Shown here piece by piece: positions 56,206 through 64,000 of a stretch of 64,000 nucleotides of DNA. Each line of letters starts with the position of its first letter. Position 1 is the first letter of the stretch. Both the position numbers and the translations under genes were made by a program. Under the pieces are notes generated by a model. That model did not search any database, was not told where the DNA came from, and saw only the letters and a list, made by a program, of their open reading frames with translations. This DNA is from Paenibacillus massiliensis 2301065 = DSM 16942 (GTDB taxonomy: Bacteria; Bacillota; Bacilli; Paenibacillales; Paenibacillaceae): assembly GCF_000377505.1 (NCBI RefSeq), contig NZ_KB898190.1, forward strand, positions 1-64,000. The letters are read 5' to 3'.

Positions 56206-58050
56206 ATGTGCGGAATTACTGGATTCATACAGTGGAATACAGATCTCACCCGACAATCCAATCTGCTCCTGCAAATGACGAACACGCTCGTGAGCCGTGG
56301 ACCGGATGCATCGGGCACCTGGATCTCCAATCCCTGTGCCTTTGGTCACCGGAGACTAAGCGTCATGGACCCTGAGAACGGCGCACAGCCCATGATCCGC
56401 AAGCGTGAGGACACTACGTATACGATCGTCTATAACGGGGAGATTTATAATGCGCCAGAGCTTAAGCTGGAGCTGCAGCAGAGAGGTCACTCGTTTACGA
56501 CACAATGTGATACCGAGGTTCTGCTCGTTGCTTATATGGAATGGGGGCCAGACTGCGTAGACCGGTTGAACGGAATCTTTGCATTTGCGATATGGGATGG
56601 CAAGGAAGAACAGGTCTTTATGGCCAGGGACCGACTGGGGGTAAAACCTTTTTTCTATAGCGAGACCAAGGATGCTTTCATTTTCGGATCAGAGCCCAAG
56701 GCTTTGCTTCAGCATCCTGATGTAGAGGCTGTCGTGCATGCAGACGGTCTTGCGGAGATTTTTATTGTTGGCCCGGCAAGAACCCCCGGTCATGGTGTAT
56801 ATGCCTCCATTAAGGAGCTTAGACCAGGACAGACGCTGACCTACGACCGTAATGGAAGCCGAATTCGTACCTACTGGAAGCTGGAAAGCGCCGCACACGA
56901 AGACAATGTGGAGGACACCGCTGCCAAGGTAAAAGAGCTTCTGCAGGATACGGTGGAACGGCAATTGGCCTCGGATGTTCCGGTCTGCTCCCTGCTGTCA
57001 GGAGGACTGGATTCAAGTGCACTATCCTCACTTGCAGTGCGCTATTATAATCGAACAGGACAAGGACAGATTCACACGTATTCCGTCGATTACGTCGATA
57101 ATGATAAGCACTTCAAAGCCCATTCCTTCCAGCCTGGAGCAGATGCACCATGGATACAGCGTATGGTTGAGGATTTGAACACCCAGCATCACTGGATTGA
57201 ATTTGACACCCCCGAGGTTGTAGAGGCTTTGGAATATTCGACTCGCACGAGGGATCTGCCAGGAATGGCAGATGTGGACTCCTCTTTATATCTGTTTTGC
57301 CGAGAAATCAAAAAGGGAGCGACCGTGGCCATTTCCGGCGAGGCTGCTGATGAGGTCTTTGGAGGCTACCCCTGGTTCCATCGGGAGGAAATGTTGAATG
57401 CAGGCACCTTCCCGTGGGCAGTAGCTCCAGAGCTACGGGCTAATCTGCTCTCTCCCGAGATCAGGGACTGGATCAAGCCACTGGAGTATTTGCAGGATCG
57501 TTATAGCGAGGCTGTCGGAGAGGTTCCCCGTCTGCAGGGAGAGACAGGTAAAGCCGCACAGATGCGGGTGATGTCCTATCTCAACATTACACGCTTCATG
57601 CCCACATTGCTGGATCGCAAGGACCGAATGAGCATGGGCGTAGGCCTGGAGGTGCGTGTCCCTTACTGTGATCATCGTCTCGTGCAATATGTATGGAATA
57701 TTCCGTGGGAGATCAAGGTGACGGGCAATCGTGAGAAAGGTATCTTGCGCAAGGCGCTAGAAGGTGTTTTGCCTGATGATGTGCTATATCGCAAAAAGAG
57801 CCCCTATCCCAAGACGCACAATCCTGCTTATCTTCATGAAGTGCGCAAGCAGGCATTGGATATGCTGGATGATCCGTCCTCTCCCATTCTGCCACTGATT
57901 GATGCAGCCCGGATACGGGAAATTGCAGCTTCGCCTGAAGCCTCATCCAATCTGCCTTGGTTCGGTCAGCTCATGTCAGGCCCGCAGCTATTCGCCTACC
58001 TGACTCAAGTCAACTATTGGCTTCGCACGTATAAGGTCGCTATTCGTTGA
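56206..58050 (+). CDS. asnB: Asparagine synthetase, glutamine-hydrolysing
   Basis: Makes asparagine from aspartate, glutamine and ATP (614 aa). The start is certain because Cys2 (MCGITGFIQW) is the glutaminase nucleophile. The synthetase domain has the PP-loop SLLSGGLDSSALSS and GEAADEVFGGYPW. AAGGGA precedes the ATG. Monocistronic. Confidence 0.96.
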   Translation: MCGITGFIQWNTDLTRQSNLLLQMTNTLVSRGPDASGTWISNPCAFGHRRLSVMDPENGAQPMIRKREDTTYTIVYNGEIYNAPELKLELQQRGHSFTTQCDTEVLLVAYMEWGPDCVDRLNGIFAFAIWDGKEEQVFMARDRLGVKPFFYSETKDAFIFGSEPKALLQHPDVEAVVHADGLAEIFIVGPARTPGHGVYASIKELRPGQTLTYDRNGSRIRTYWKLESAAHEDNVEDTAAKVKELLQDTVERQLASDVPVCSLLSGGLDSSALSSLAVRYYNRTGQGQIHTYSVDYVDNDKHFKAHSFQPGADAPWIQRMVEDLNTQHHWIEFDTPEVVEALEYSTRTRDLPGMADVDSSLYLFCREIKKGATVAISGEAADEVFGGYPWFHREEMLNAGTFPWAVAPELRANLLSPEIRDWIKPLEYLQDRYSEAVGEVPRLQGETGKAAQMRVMSYLNITRFMPTLLDRKDRMSMGVGLEVRVPYCDHRLVQYVWNIPWEIKVTGNREKGILRKALEGVLPDDVLYRKKSPYPKTHNPAYLHEVRKQALDMLDDPSSPILPLIDAARIREIAASPEASSNLPWFGQLMSGPQLFAYLTQVNYWLRTYKVAIR

Positions 58051-58157
58051 TAACAGAACAACCTTCCGATCGCTGTTATCCCCAGTTTTCTTTTGGCCCT
58101 CTATCCAGATTTCTTTCGGCTCTCTATCTTTTGGCTCTCTATATAGTTATGTAAAAT
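58051..58157. repeat. Short direct repeats after asnB
   Basis: Three imperfect 15-base copies of TTTTGGCTCTCTATC occur at 58091-58105, 58114-58128 and 58129-58143. No gene; too short for a CRISPR and without spacers. Confidence 0.6.
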
Positions 58158-58200
58158 AAGCAGGCAGCCCGTCATATTCGAGCTGCCTGCTTCCTTATTT
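58158..58200 (+). terminator. Terminator of asnB (probably bidirectional)
   Basis: Perfect 11-bp stem AAGCAGGCAGC/GCTGCCTGCTT with a 13-base loop; CCTTATTT follows on plus and ATTTTAC on minus, so it may also end the rph-rdgB transcript. The remaining 58201-58351 shows nothing recognisable. Confidence 0.88.
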
Positions 58201-58351
58201 CACGATATCCTGTAATTATCCCGGCTCCTTGATCTTACCTCTTGTAATTCTTGGTGATCTGTGGAGCGCATGAGTTAGCAGATAACGGCTCTATACTCAC
58301 ATATAATCTGTTCCTTACGCTAGGGCGAACCGTCCAACCATCCTCGGTACT

Positions 58352-58984
58352 TTACAGCTCGTGACTACCCAACTGTTGAACCAAAGAACGCAGCGCTGCC
58401 CCGCGGTGACTGATCGACTGCTTCTCCTCCATCGTTAGCTCGGCCATAGTCTTCTCGTAGGCTGGCACGTAGAATACAGGATCATAACCGAAGCCACCAT
58501 TCCCGGCTCTCTCGGCGGTAATCCAGCCCTCGGCTTCCCCAGAAGCCTCCAGCGTACGTCCTGTATGCGGATCATACAGGACGAGCGAGCAGACGAAGCG
58601 GGCAGGACTCAATAACGGTTGTCCCGTATCATCTCCCTGCTGCGCTCCTTCCAGCAGCTCCAGCAGCTTCTCGATGTTACCCTCATCCGTGGCATTCTCG
58701 CCAGCAAAGCGTGCAGAATATACACCTGGCGCTCCATCCAGCAAATCCACACAGAGACCGGAATCATCAGCCAGAACGGGCAGTCCCAGAGCATCCCCTA
58801 CTGTTCTGGCCTTCTTCAGGGCATTATCAGAAAAAGTCGCGCCATCCTCCACCACATCAGGCAGATCCGGGTAATCAAACATGCTCTTAACCTCTTTGTT
58901 AAAAGGGGCCAGCGCATGGGCGAACTCTCGTACCTTGCCCTTGTTTTTCGTGGCGACGATAACGATATCCTTCTGACTGCTCAT
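58352..58984 (-). CDS. rdgB: XTP/dITP diphosphatase
   Basis: House-cleaning pyrophosphatase (210 aa, Ham1/RdgB) that removes XTP, dITP and ITP. VATKNKGKVREFAHAL, VLADDSGLCVDLLDGAPGVYSAR and GGFGYDPVFYVPAYEKTMAEL are family motifs. Its ATG overlaps the rph stop by one base. Confidence 0.95.
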   Translation of the reverse strand: MSSQKDIVIVATKNKGKVREFAHALAPFNKEVKSMFDYPDLPDVVEDGATFSDNALKKARTVGDALGLPVLADDSGLCVDLLDGAPGVYSARFAGENATDEGNIEKLLELLEGAQQGDDTGQPLLSPARFVCSLVLYDPHTGRTLEASGEAEGWITAERAGNGGFGYDPVFYVPAYEKTMAELTMEEKQSISHRGAALRSLVQQLGSHEL

Positions 58985-59745
58985 TAAGCATTCACCCCAG
59001 CTTGGCGACTCCCAATCTTCAGTGCGATTGGCCCCAGCACTTCCTTCTGGCGCTCAATTAGCTGCAGAATGCCATTCTCGCCGAGTGTCAGCATCTCTTC
59101 CAGCTCCTTGCGATCGAATGGGCTGTCCTCTCCAGTGCCTTGTAGCTCTACGAATTTGCCGCTGCCCGTCATGACCAGATTCATATCGACCTTCGCTTTG
59201 GAATCTTCATCATAATTAAGATCAAGTACCGTGTTCCCCCCGGCTACTCCCACGCTCACTGAGGCCAGAAAGTCCGTAATAGGAAATACCTGAAGCTTAT
59301 GCTGCTGGGCAATCTTATCGACCGCGATGGACAATGCCACAAAGGCACCTGTGATGGAAGTGGTTCTCGTACCGCCATCTGCCTGTATAACATCACAGTC
59401 CAGTGTGATTGTGCGTTCCCCAAGTGCCTGCAAGTCAACGACCGAGCGCAATGCTCTGCCGATCAGACGCTGAATCTCCATCGTGCGTCCTCCCAGCTTA
59501 CCGCGAGCTGCCTCACGCTGGTTACGGGTATGTGTTGCTCTAGGTAGCATCGAATATTCTGCATTGATCCAACCCTTGCCTTGACCTTTCATGAAGGGAG
59601 GTACCCGCTCTTCTACACTGGCAGTACACATCACCTTCGTATCTCCCATTTCAATATATACGGACCCTTCCGCATATTTGTTCACACCTGTGGTCAACTT
59701 CATTGGCCTTAGCTCATCACTGTTGCTGCGTCCATTAGATCTCAT
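58984..59745 (-). CDS. rph: Ribonuclease PH
   Basis: Phosphorolytic exonuclease trimming tRNA 3' ends (253 aa). Starts [65 protein letters not shown] and [16 protein letters not shown] carry the phosphate- and RNA-binding residues. Operon with rdgB; gerM lies just upstream as in B. subtilis. Confidence 0.96.
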   Translation of the reverse strand: MRSNGRSNSDELRPMKLTTGVNKYAEGSVYIEMGDTKVMCTASVEERVPPFMKGQGKGWINAEYSMLPRATHTRNQREAARGKLGGRTMEIQRLIGRALRSVVDLQALGERTITLDCDVIQADGGTRTTSITGAFVALSIAVDKIAQQHKLQVFPITDFLASVSVGVAGGNTVLDLNYDEDSKAKVDMNLVMTGSGKFVELQGTGEDSPFDRKELEEMLTLGENGILQLIERQKEVLGPIALKIGSRQAGVNA

Positions 59746-59838
59746 GTTTTCCTCCTACATCGTTTGCGTCCTGCATGTTCACTCTATTCTAACAGAGGAA
59801 TTGTAAAAATCCAAAAACAGGAACGCTCCGTGATCGCT

Positions 59839-60891
59839 CTAGATTGGAATTTCATTAATATGTTCAGGCCTTGCCACAGGTAAACCGTAATTTTGATTAT
59901 CCTCGCCCATGACTGTCTTTTGCCCATTCAGCTCAATGCGGATCTTTGCTGTTCCGCCCGCATTATCTGCTGCGGTAAGCACGATGGACTGCAGGAATTC
60001 CGCTGGGACGATCTCGCCATGCTCGAACATATCGTCTGTAATCGCGACACTGACCACCCCATCCTCTGTCTTCTTGACAGATTCCAGCTTCGTCTGGCCA
60101 GTCAGCACCTGATTGAGTCCTTGCTTGGACTGAGGACCATGAATAAGCTCAGTCAGGGCAGAGCTTAGCTTGTCAGGACCAGACTGAACGAGCCTCGTAA
60201 CAGGCACATAGTAGGCCACGCCTGCAGGAGAAGCAGCGGAGAAATAGACCGTTACAGGGCTGGAAGACATCGCGGACACTCCGTTTCCAAGCTCCAGATT
60301 AATCCCCAAAGCTCTTGTCAACAGACGGTCGGTCGGTGTCCCATTGACTGGCATCTCATTCAGTTTGCGGCCATCCACCCATATCTGCACACTCTGTACA
60401 TCCGGACGCTCCGTTAAAGTCCATGTCAGGGCTTCCAGTATTTTGCGTTCATCCTGTGCGGGATAGTCAAGGAACGAGGGGTTGAATTCCACCACAGCAA
60501 CCTTGCTATCCTGATCAATACTTACGCTTTCCACCTCGGTCCCCTGCGGGAGAATTCCCTGAAATCCCTCAGGGATAATGCCTGAGAATGGTCCGCCTTT
60601 AACGAGCATTTCAAGTGAAGTCTTCGCATTCGCTGCCGAATCTCCAGGTGCAATCGGAAGTGATACTGGAGCTAGCAGACCATTCTGATCCGACAAATAG
60701 ACAGCCTCCAGTCGATCTCCAGTCGGTACGCTCTCTCCTGATGCTGCCTTCAGCATCGCTTCTTCTACCGAAGCTGGCGGTGGATCAATGGACTGTGCAG
60801 AAGAATTGAATAGACCGCATCCAGCCAGCAACAATGGCACCATAAGCATGCCAACAGCCGGAACTAATCTAATAGTTCTTTTACCCTTCAT
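59839..60891 (-). CDS. gerM: GerM-like lipoprotein
   Basis: Sporulation/germination protein (350 aa). Lipobox LLLAGC at about 20-25 makes it a lipoprotein; two GerMN domains follow (about 75-190 and 220-330, LTWTLTERPDVQSVQIWVDG; LTAADNAGGTAKIRIELNG). GGAGGG precedes the ATG. In B. subtilis GerM helps hold SpoIIIA complexes at the septum. Confidence 0.93.
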   Translation of the reverse strand: MKGKRTIRLVPAVGMLMVPLLLAGCGLFNSSAQSIDPPPASVEEAMLKAASGESVPTGDRLEAVYLSDQNGLLAPVSLPIAPGDSAANAKTSLEMLVKGGPFSGIIPEGFQGILPQGTEVESVSIDQDSKVAVVEFNPSFLDYPAQDERKILEALTWTLTERPDVQSVQIWVDGRKLNEMPVNGTPTDRLLTRALGINLELGNGVSAMSSSPVTVYFSAASPAGVAYYVPVTRLVQSGPDKLSSALTELIHGPQSKQGLNQVLTGQTKLESVKKTEDGVVSVAITDDMFEHGEIVPAEFLQSIVLTAADNAGGTAKIRIELNGQKTVMGEDNQNYGLPVARPEHINEIPI

Positions 60892-61138
60892 AAGTGTTAG
60901 CCCTCCCTAACCTAGTAATTGCAGCCATACTCACATCCGCCAATGATTACGGACTTTTCGTAGTGATGTTCCCGTAAACAAAACCATAGCTAGCATTGTG
61001 AACAGGCTGGAGATTGTACTAATATGTATACGAGCCTGTATGCAAAAAATAACCAGCAAATTCTTCATGCAGAGCTCACTAGAAATCTCTGATTCAGGAA
61101 ATAATCATACGACAAGAACGGCTGAGAGAGGGTGCTTC

Positions 61139-61702
61139 ATGATGAAGGAAGAAAAGGTTCCGTATAGTCTGAACAGCAAGAAGGTCGCCGATGCTACCCG
61201 AGAGTGGCTACACAAGCGCGGTGTCATGATTAGCGAAATTGCAGAGCTGGTCATGCTGCTCCAGCAAAAGTATTACCCCACCCTTACGATGGAGGAATGC
61301 ATTCACAATGTAGAGCAGGTACTTGCCAAGCGTGAGGTGCAAAATGCTGTGCTGACTGGCATTCAGCTCGATATACTTGCAGAGCAAGGTGCCTTGATCT
61401 CTCCCCTTCAGGAAATGATTGAGAATGATGAAGGCTTGTACGGAGTAGATGAGATTCTCGCCTTTTCCATCGTCAATGTATATGGAAGCATCGGCTTCAC
61501 GAACTATGGATACGTGGACAAGCTGAAGCCAGGGGTGCTGGAGCGTCTGAACGATAAGTCGAGCCTCCCGATTCATACCTTCCTGGACGATATCGTTGGC
61601 GCGATTGCTGCCTCCGCAAGTAGTCGCATTGCCCACCGCAAGCAAGCAGAGCGGGAGCGGGAGCTTGGTGAAGATACGCTCGGAGACAACATCGCTCCTT
61701 GA
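61139..61702 (+). CDS. pgpA: Phosphatidylglycerophosphatase A-type protein (YutG)
   Basis: A 187-aa protein of the PgpA/YutG family, which removes phosphate from phosphatidylglycerol phosphate. SKKVADATREWLHKRGV begins the domain; DEILAFSIVNVYGSIGFTNYGYVDKLKPG and THTFLDDIVGAIAASAS-type motifs follow (here IHTFLDDIVGA). No membrane helices, as usual for the short YutG form. The ATG at 61139 follows GAGAGGG; the next codon is also ATG. Confidence 0.85.
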   Translation: MMKEEKVPYSLNSKKVADATREWLHKRGVMISEIAELVMLLQQKYYPTLTMEECIHNVEQVLAKREVQNAVLTGIQLDILAEQGALISPLQEMIENDEGLYGVDEILAFSIVNVYGSIGFTNYGYVDKLKPGVLERLNDKSSLPIHTFLDDIVGAIAASASSRIAHRKQAERERELGEDTLGDNIAP

Positions 61703-61810
61703 TCACGTCCCGATCGCATGACCCTATGGGCGCTAAGATATGAATCCGCTCGCTGAAGGATGATTAATAACGTTGGGAAATGTAACTGTAAGATAGAGGG
61801 CTTAGTTGAA

Positions 61811-62311
61811 ATGGAGAGTGAGAGGGTACTATTGAGTAAGCCAAGTAACGTAAGTGGAATGAATAGCATAAGTGGCAAAAGTGACATGAAGGTCTCATGG
61901 AGCATTCGTCCCATGACAATAGAGGATTATGAACAGGCGTTCAGCCTGTGGGAGCACATGGAGGGACTAGCTGTCAGCGAGGCAGATTCACGTGAGCAGA
62001 TTGAGCGCTATCTGAATCACAACCCCGGCTGCAGCTTCGTATGTGATATCGGCAATGGTATTGCAGGGACCGTGCTGGCCGGGCATGATGGACGCCGTGG
62101 CTTCTTGTATCATCTGGCGGTCGACTCTGCTTGGCGAGGGCGTGGTATCGGTGAGCATTTGGTCGAGCACGCCTTACAGGCCCTACGACAGGAAGGCATT
62201 GATAAATGCCATATCTTCGTCATTAGCGGTAACGAGCAGGGAGAGCGCTTCTGGCTGTCCCACGGCTGGGAGAAGCGGGATAGCTTCCATGTCTTTTCCC
62301 GCTCCCTTTAA
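61811..62311 (+). CDS. GNAT family N-acetyltransferase
   Basis: A 166-aa acetyltransferase with the acetyl-CoA loop VDSAWRGRGIGEHLVEHALQ and the end RFWLSHGWEKRDSFHVFSRSL. The core starts at MKVSWSIRPMTIEDY; the ATG at 61811 is chosen for GAGGG upstream, with 61886 as alternative. Substrate unknown. Confidence 0.82.
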   Translation: MESERVLLSKPSNVSGMNSISGKSDMKVSWSIRPMTIEDYEQAFSLWEHMEGLAVSEADSREQIERYLNHNPGCSFVCDIGNGIAGTVLAGHDGRRGFLYHLAVDSAWRGRGIGEHLVEHALQALRQEGIDKCHIFVISGNEQGERFWLSHGWEKRDSFHVFSRSL

Positions 62312-62371
62312 AGTTCTCATAATAAGTTAATTCTTGAGTAGTAAGTAGTACCTTCGTCAGATTCGATCAAG

Positions 62372-63385
62372 CTACGAGTTGACTGACCACGGGGACGTTG
62401 AGTGGTGGAAGAGTAGCTCTTCCGCCTCTGTTCCCCCTTTTTGCATTGCCCGCCCACGCCGAATCAACTCGAACAGATGCGCCAGTGTCTCTGACATGGC
62501 GAAGCGCATCTGATGAGGTGTCAGCTTCTGACTGAACAACTGAATGCAGAGCTGGAAGGCTGTCGTCGGTCCTGCAACGAGCAACTCCTCCAAACGGGTC
62601 AACCGCTCCTCATGATGGGATAGCAAGATCGACGTTCGATCTTGAAAATTAGAAAAAGGGTTCCTATGGCCTGGGTAAGCCTTCGTTACCTCATACTTTC
62701 CGAGCTCCCTTAACCCATCCATATACTGCTGTAAAGGATTCGTCTCACCACCCGGCACATAGCTGATATTGGGTGAGATCTGCGGTAGCACCGCATCTCC
62801 ACATAGCATCGTACGCCGCTCCGGCTGATAAAAGGACAGATGACCAGCAGCATGTCCACCGGTCTGGATCATCTGCCAGAATTGACCTCCCATGTTGAAG
62901 CTCTGCTGCTCATCCAGCAGGGTCACTTCCGGTTGGGGCGTCACCTGCTGCTCCCCCTCCTGCATATGTGCAGGCAGAGCCTCGAGCCACGTCGTTGTCA
63001 TGCCATGTCTGGCATACAGCTCAGGCAGCTGTTGAACCATGTTCGCAGAGGCTCCCCACATTCTCCTCGCTTCCTCCTGGCTTCTTTGGGACATGTAGAC
63101 CGGCGCACCACTTCGCTCCTGTAGCCAGCCTGTCATTCCATAATGATCAGGATGATGGTGAGTCGCCACAATACCTTTAATCTGCTTAAAGGACAGGGAT
63201 AACTGCTCAAGCAACCACTTCCACTCCTGCTCAGCCAGCTCCGTGTGGGGACCAGGATCGATAATAGTCACACCCTCTCTGTCTCGAAGAATATAACTAT
63301 TCACCCAGCGCAGGGGGAACGCCATCGTTATTTTCGCCTGAATCAGATCATCCTCATCCCAATAAGTAAGCTCTGGCAATTTCAT
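62372..63385 (-). CDS. MBL-fold metallo-hydrolase
   Basis: A 337-aa metallo-beta-lactamase-fold hydrolase. The metal motif is THHHPDHYG (HxHxDH), later ligands are in GGHAAGHLSFY and CGDAVLP, and AYPGHRNP. A C-terminal winged-helix-like part (HEERLTRLEELLVAGPTTAFQL) suggests an RNase Z/LACTB2-like or thioesterase-like type. ATG at 63385 follows GGAG by 11 bases. Substrate unknown. Confidence 0.87.
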   Translation of the reverse strand: MKLPELTYWDEDDLIQAKITMAFPLRWVNSYILRDREGVTIIDPGPHTELAEQEWKWLLEQLSLSFKQIKGIVATHHHPDHYGMTGWLQERSGAPVYMSQRSQEEARRMWGASANMVQQLPELYARHGMTTTWLEALPAHMQEGEQQVTPQPEVTLLDEQQSFNMGGQFWQMIQTGGHAAGHLSFYQPERRTMLCGDAVLPQISPNISYVPGGETNPLQQYMDGLRELGKYEVTKAYPGHRNPFSNFQDRTSILLSHHEERLTRLEELLVAGPTTAFQLCIQLFSQKLTPHQMRFAMSETLAHLFELIRRGRAMQKGGTEAEELLFHHSTSPWSVNS

Positions 63386-63466
63386 GAGGTCCAACACTCC
63401 TTCTTTTGGCACCAGCTTGTCTTTGTCGCCATTTATGTATAGCTTCTATGTAGCTTCTCCTTCGCA

Positions 63467-64000
63467 CTACTCCTTCCGGTAACCTACAAAGATCATGCGG
63501 GGAGAATTCTGCTCATCATATTTGTCCTCCTGATAGCTCCCATGCACTTGCTGAACATGAAGCCCTGCCTCCTGCAGCATTTGCATGAATTCTTCATAGG
63601 TATACAGCTTGACACGCTCTTGGTGAGTCCGCACGTCCCCTTGACCATCCTTCATGGGGCGCAGCGTGATCTGCTTACTGACATATCCGTCCTCCACCTT
63701 GCGGTGCTCTTCAATCTGCAGCCCCTCTATGGATCGGACAGAATGCGGCACCAAATGACGAATGACATAGGACGGGTTCATATAATCAATGATGAATCGT
63801 CCGTCTGGCTTCAATATTCGGCGAATCTCATGCAATACCTTCTCCTGCTCCTGATCATCCCGGAAATACCCGAACGAAGTAAAGAGGTTCACTACCGCAT
63901 CATATCCGCCTTCTAATGGAAGATTTCTCATATCTGCACATACCCACTCTACCTGTTCCTGCTCATCAAGATGAGATGCTTCTTGCAAAAGTACCTTGGA
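63467..64000 (-). CDS. Class I SAM-dependent methyltransferase (5' part outside window)
   Basis: The frame is open to the window edge, so the N-terminus and SAM motif I are missing. Visible parts are VEWVCADMRNLPLEGGYDAVVNLFTSFGYF and the reductive end of the fold, LHEIRRILKPDGRFIIDYMNP. Ends RMIFVGYRKE. An internal TTG at 63988 is not the start. Substrate unknown. Confidence 0.88.
   Translation of the reverse strand, partial: SKVLLQEASHLDEQEQVEWVCADMRNLPLEGGYDAVVNLFTSFGYFRDDQEQEKVLHEIRRILKPDGRFIIDYMNPSYVIRHLVPHSVRSIEGLQIEEHRKVEDGYVSKQITLRPMKDGQGDVRTHQERVKLYTYEEFMQMLQEAGLHVQQVHGSYQEDKYDEQNSPRMIFVGYRKE

Noticed and set aside
58051..58157. CRISPR array
   Set aside because: Only three 15-base imperfect repeats with no regular spacers and no cas genes in the window.

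Overview
The window looks like chromosomal DNA of a spore-forming Firmicute, most likely a Paenibacillus. The 5' end of a 16S rRNA gene at the left edge has a Paenibacillus-like V1 region. The gene order follows the Bacillus subtilis block safA - pheA - pheB - obg - spo0B - rpmA - prp - rplU - spoIVFB/FA - minDC - mreDCB - radC - maf - spoIIB - folC - valS - spoVID - hem genes - ysxC - lonA - lonB - clpX - tig - ysoA, and later rdgB - rph - gerM. Species cannot be named from the sequence. Almost everything from 1 to 50 kb is on the minus strand.

Layout. (1) 1-2.4 kb: the 16S start and its promoter, then the spore-coat morphogen gene safA. (2) 2.4-12 kb: ilvE, pheA, thrB, hom and pheB (amino acids), obg and spo0B, then rpmA-prp-rplU behind an L21 leader, and an RNase E/G gene. 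(3) 12-24.7 kb: spoIVFB/FA (sigma-K checkpoint), a lone plus-strand yetF-like gene, minDC and mreBCD (division site and cell shape), radC, maf, spoIIB, murC, folC. (4) 24.8-29.4 kb: valS behind a T-box leader, and spoVID. (5) 29.6-38.3 kb: hemA-hemX-sirC-hemC-cobA/hemD-hemB-hemL plus an RluA-type pseudouridine synthase, a tight operon for uroporphyrinogen III and siroheme. (6) 38.6-49.8 kb: ysxC, lonA, lonB, ispG, clpX, clpP, tig and ysoA, mostly proteostasis.

(7) 50.0-55.3 kb is the accessory region. Two nearly identical tRNA-Arg(TCT) genes face each other as ~135 bp inverted repeats. Between them lie a DUF418 membrane protein, an aldo/keto reductase, AT-rich GNAT and MarR genes, and a methyltransferase. 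The left tRNA is followed by three tandem ~140 bp units. The first two units end in a 17-nt copy of the tRNA 3' terminus, an arrangement resembling the rtT repeats of the E. coli tyrT operon. (8) 55.4-64 kb: a 44-codon small gene with a strong ribosome site, a hypothetical gene, asnB, rdgB-rph, gerM, pgpA, a GNAT gene, an MBL-fold hydrolase, and a methyltransferase cut by the window edge.

Most of the window is conserved core genome. The best candidates for something new are the tRNA-Arg tandem repeats and the inverted tRNA-flanked block. Next come two genes that seem to lack ATG/GTG/TTG starts (mreC with CTG, ysoA with ATT or ATA), an extra 5' hairpin before the valS T-box, and the 44-residue gene at 55.5 kb. 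All function calls rest on reading motifs and gene order; no database search was possible.
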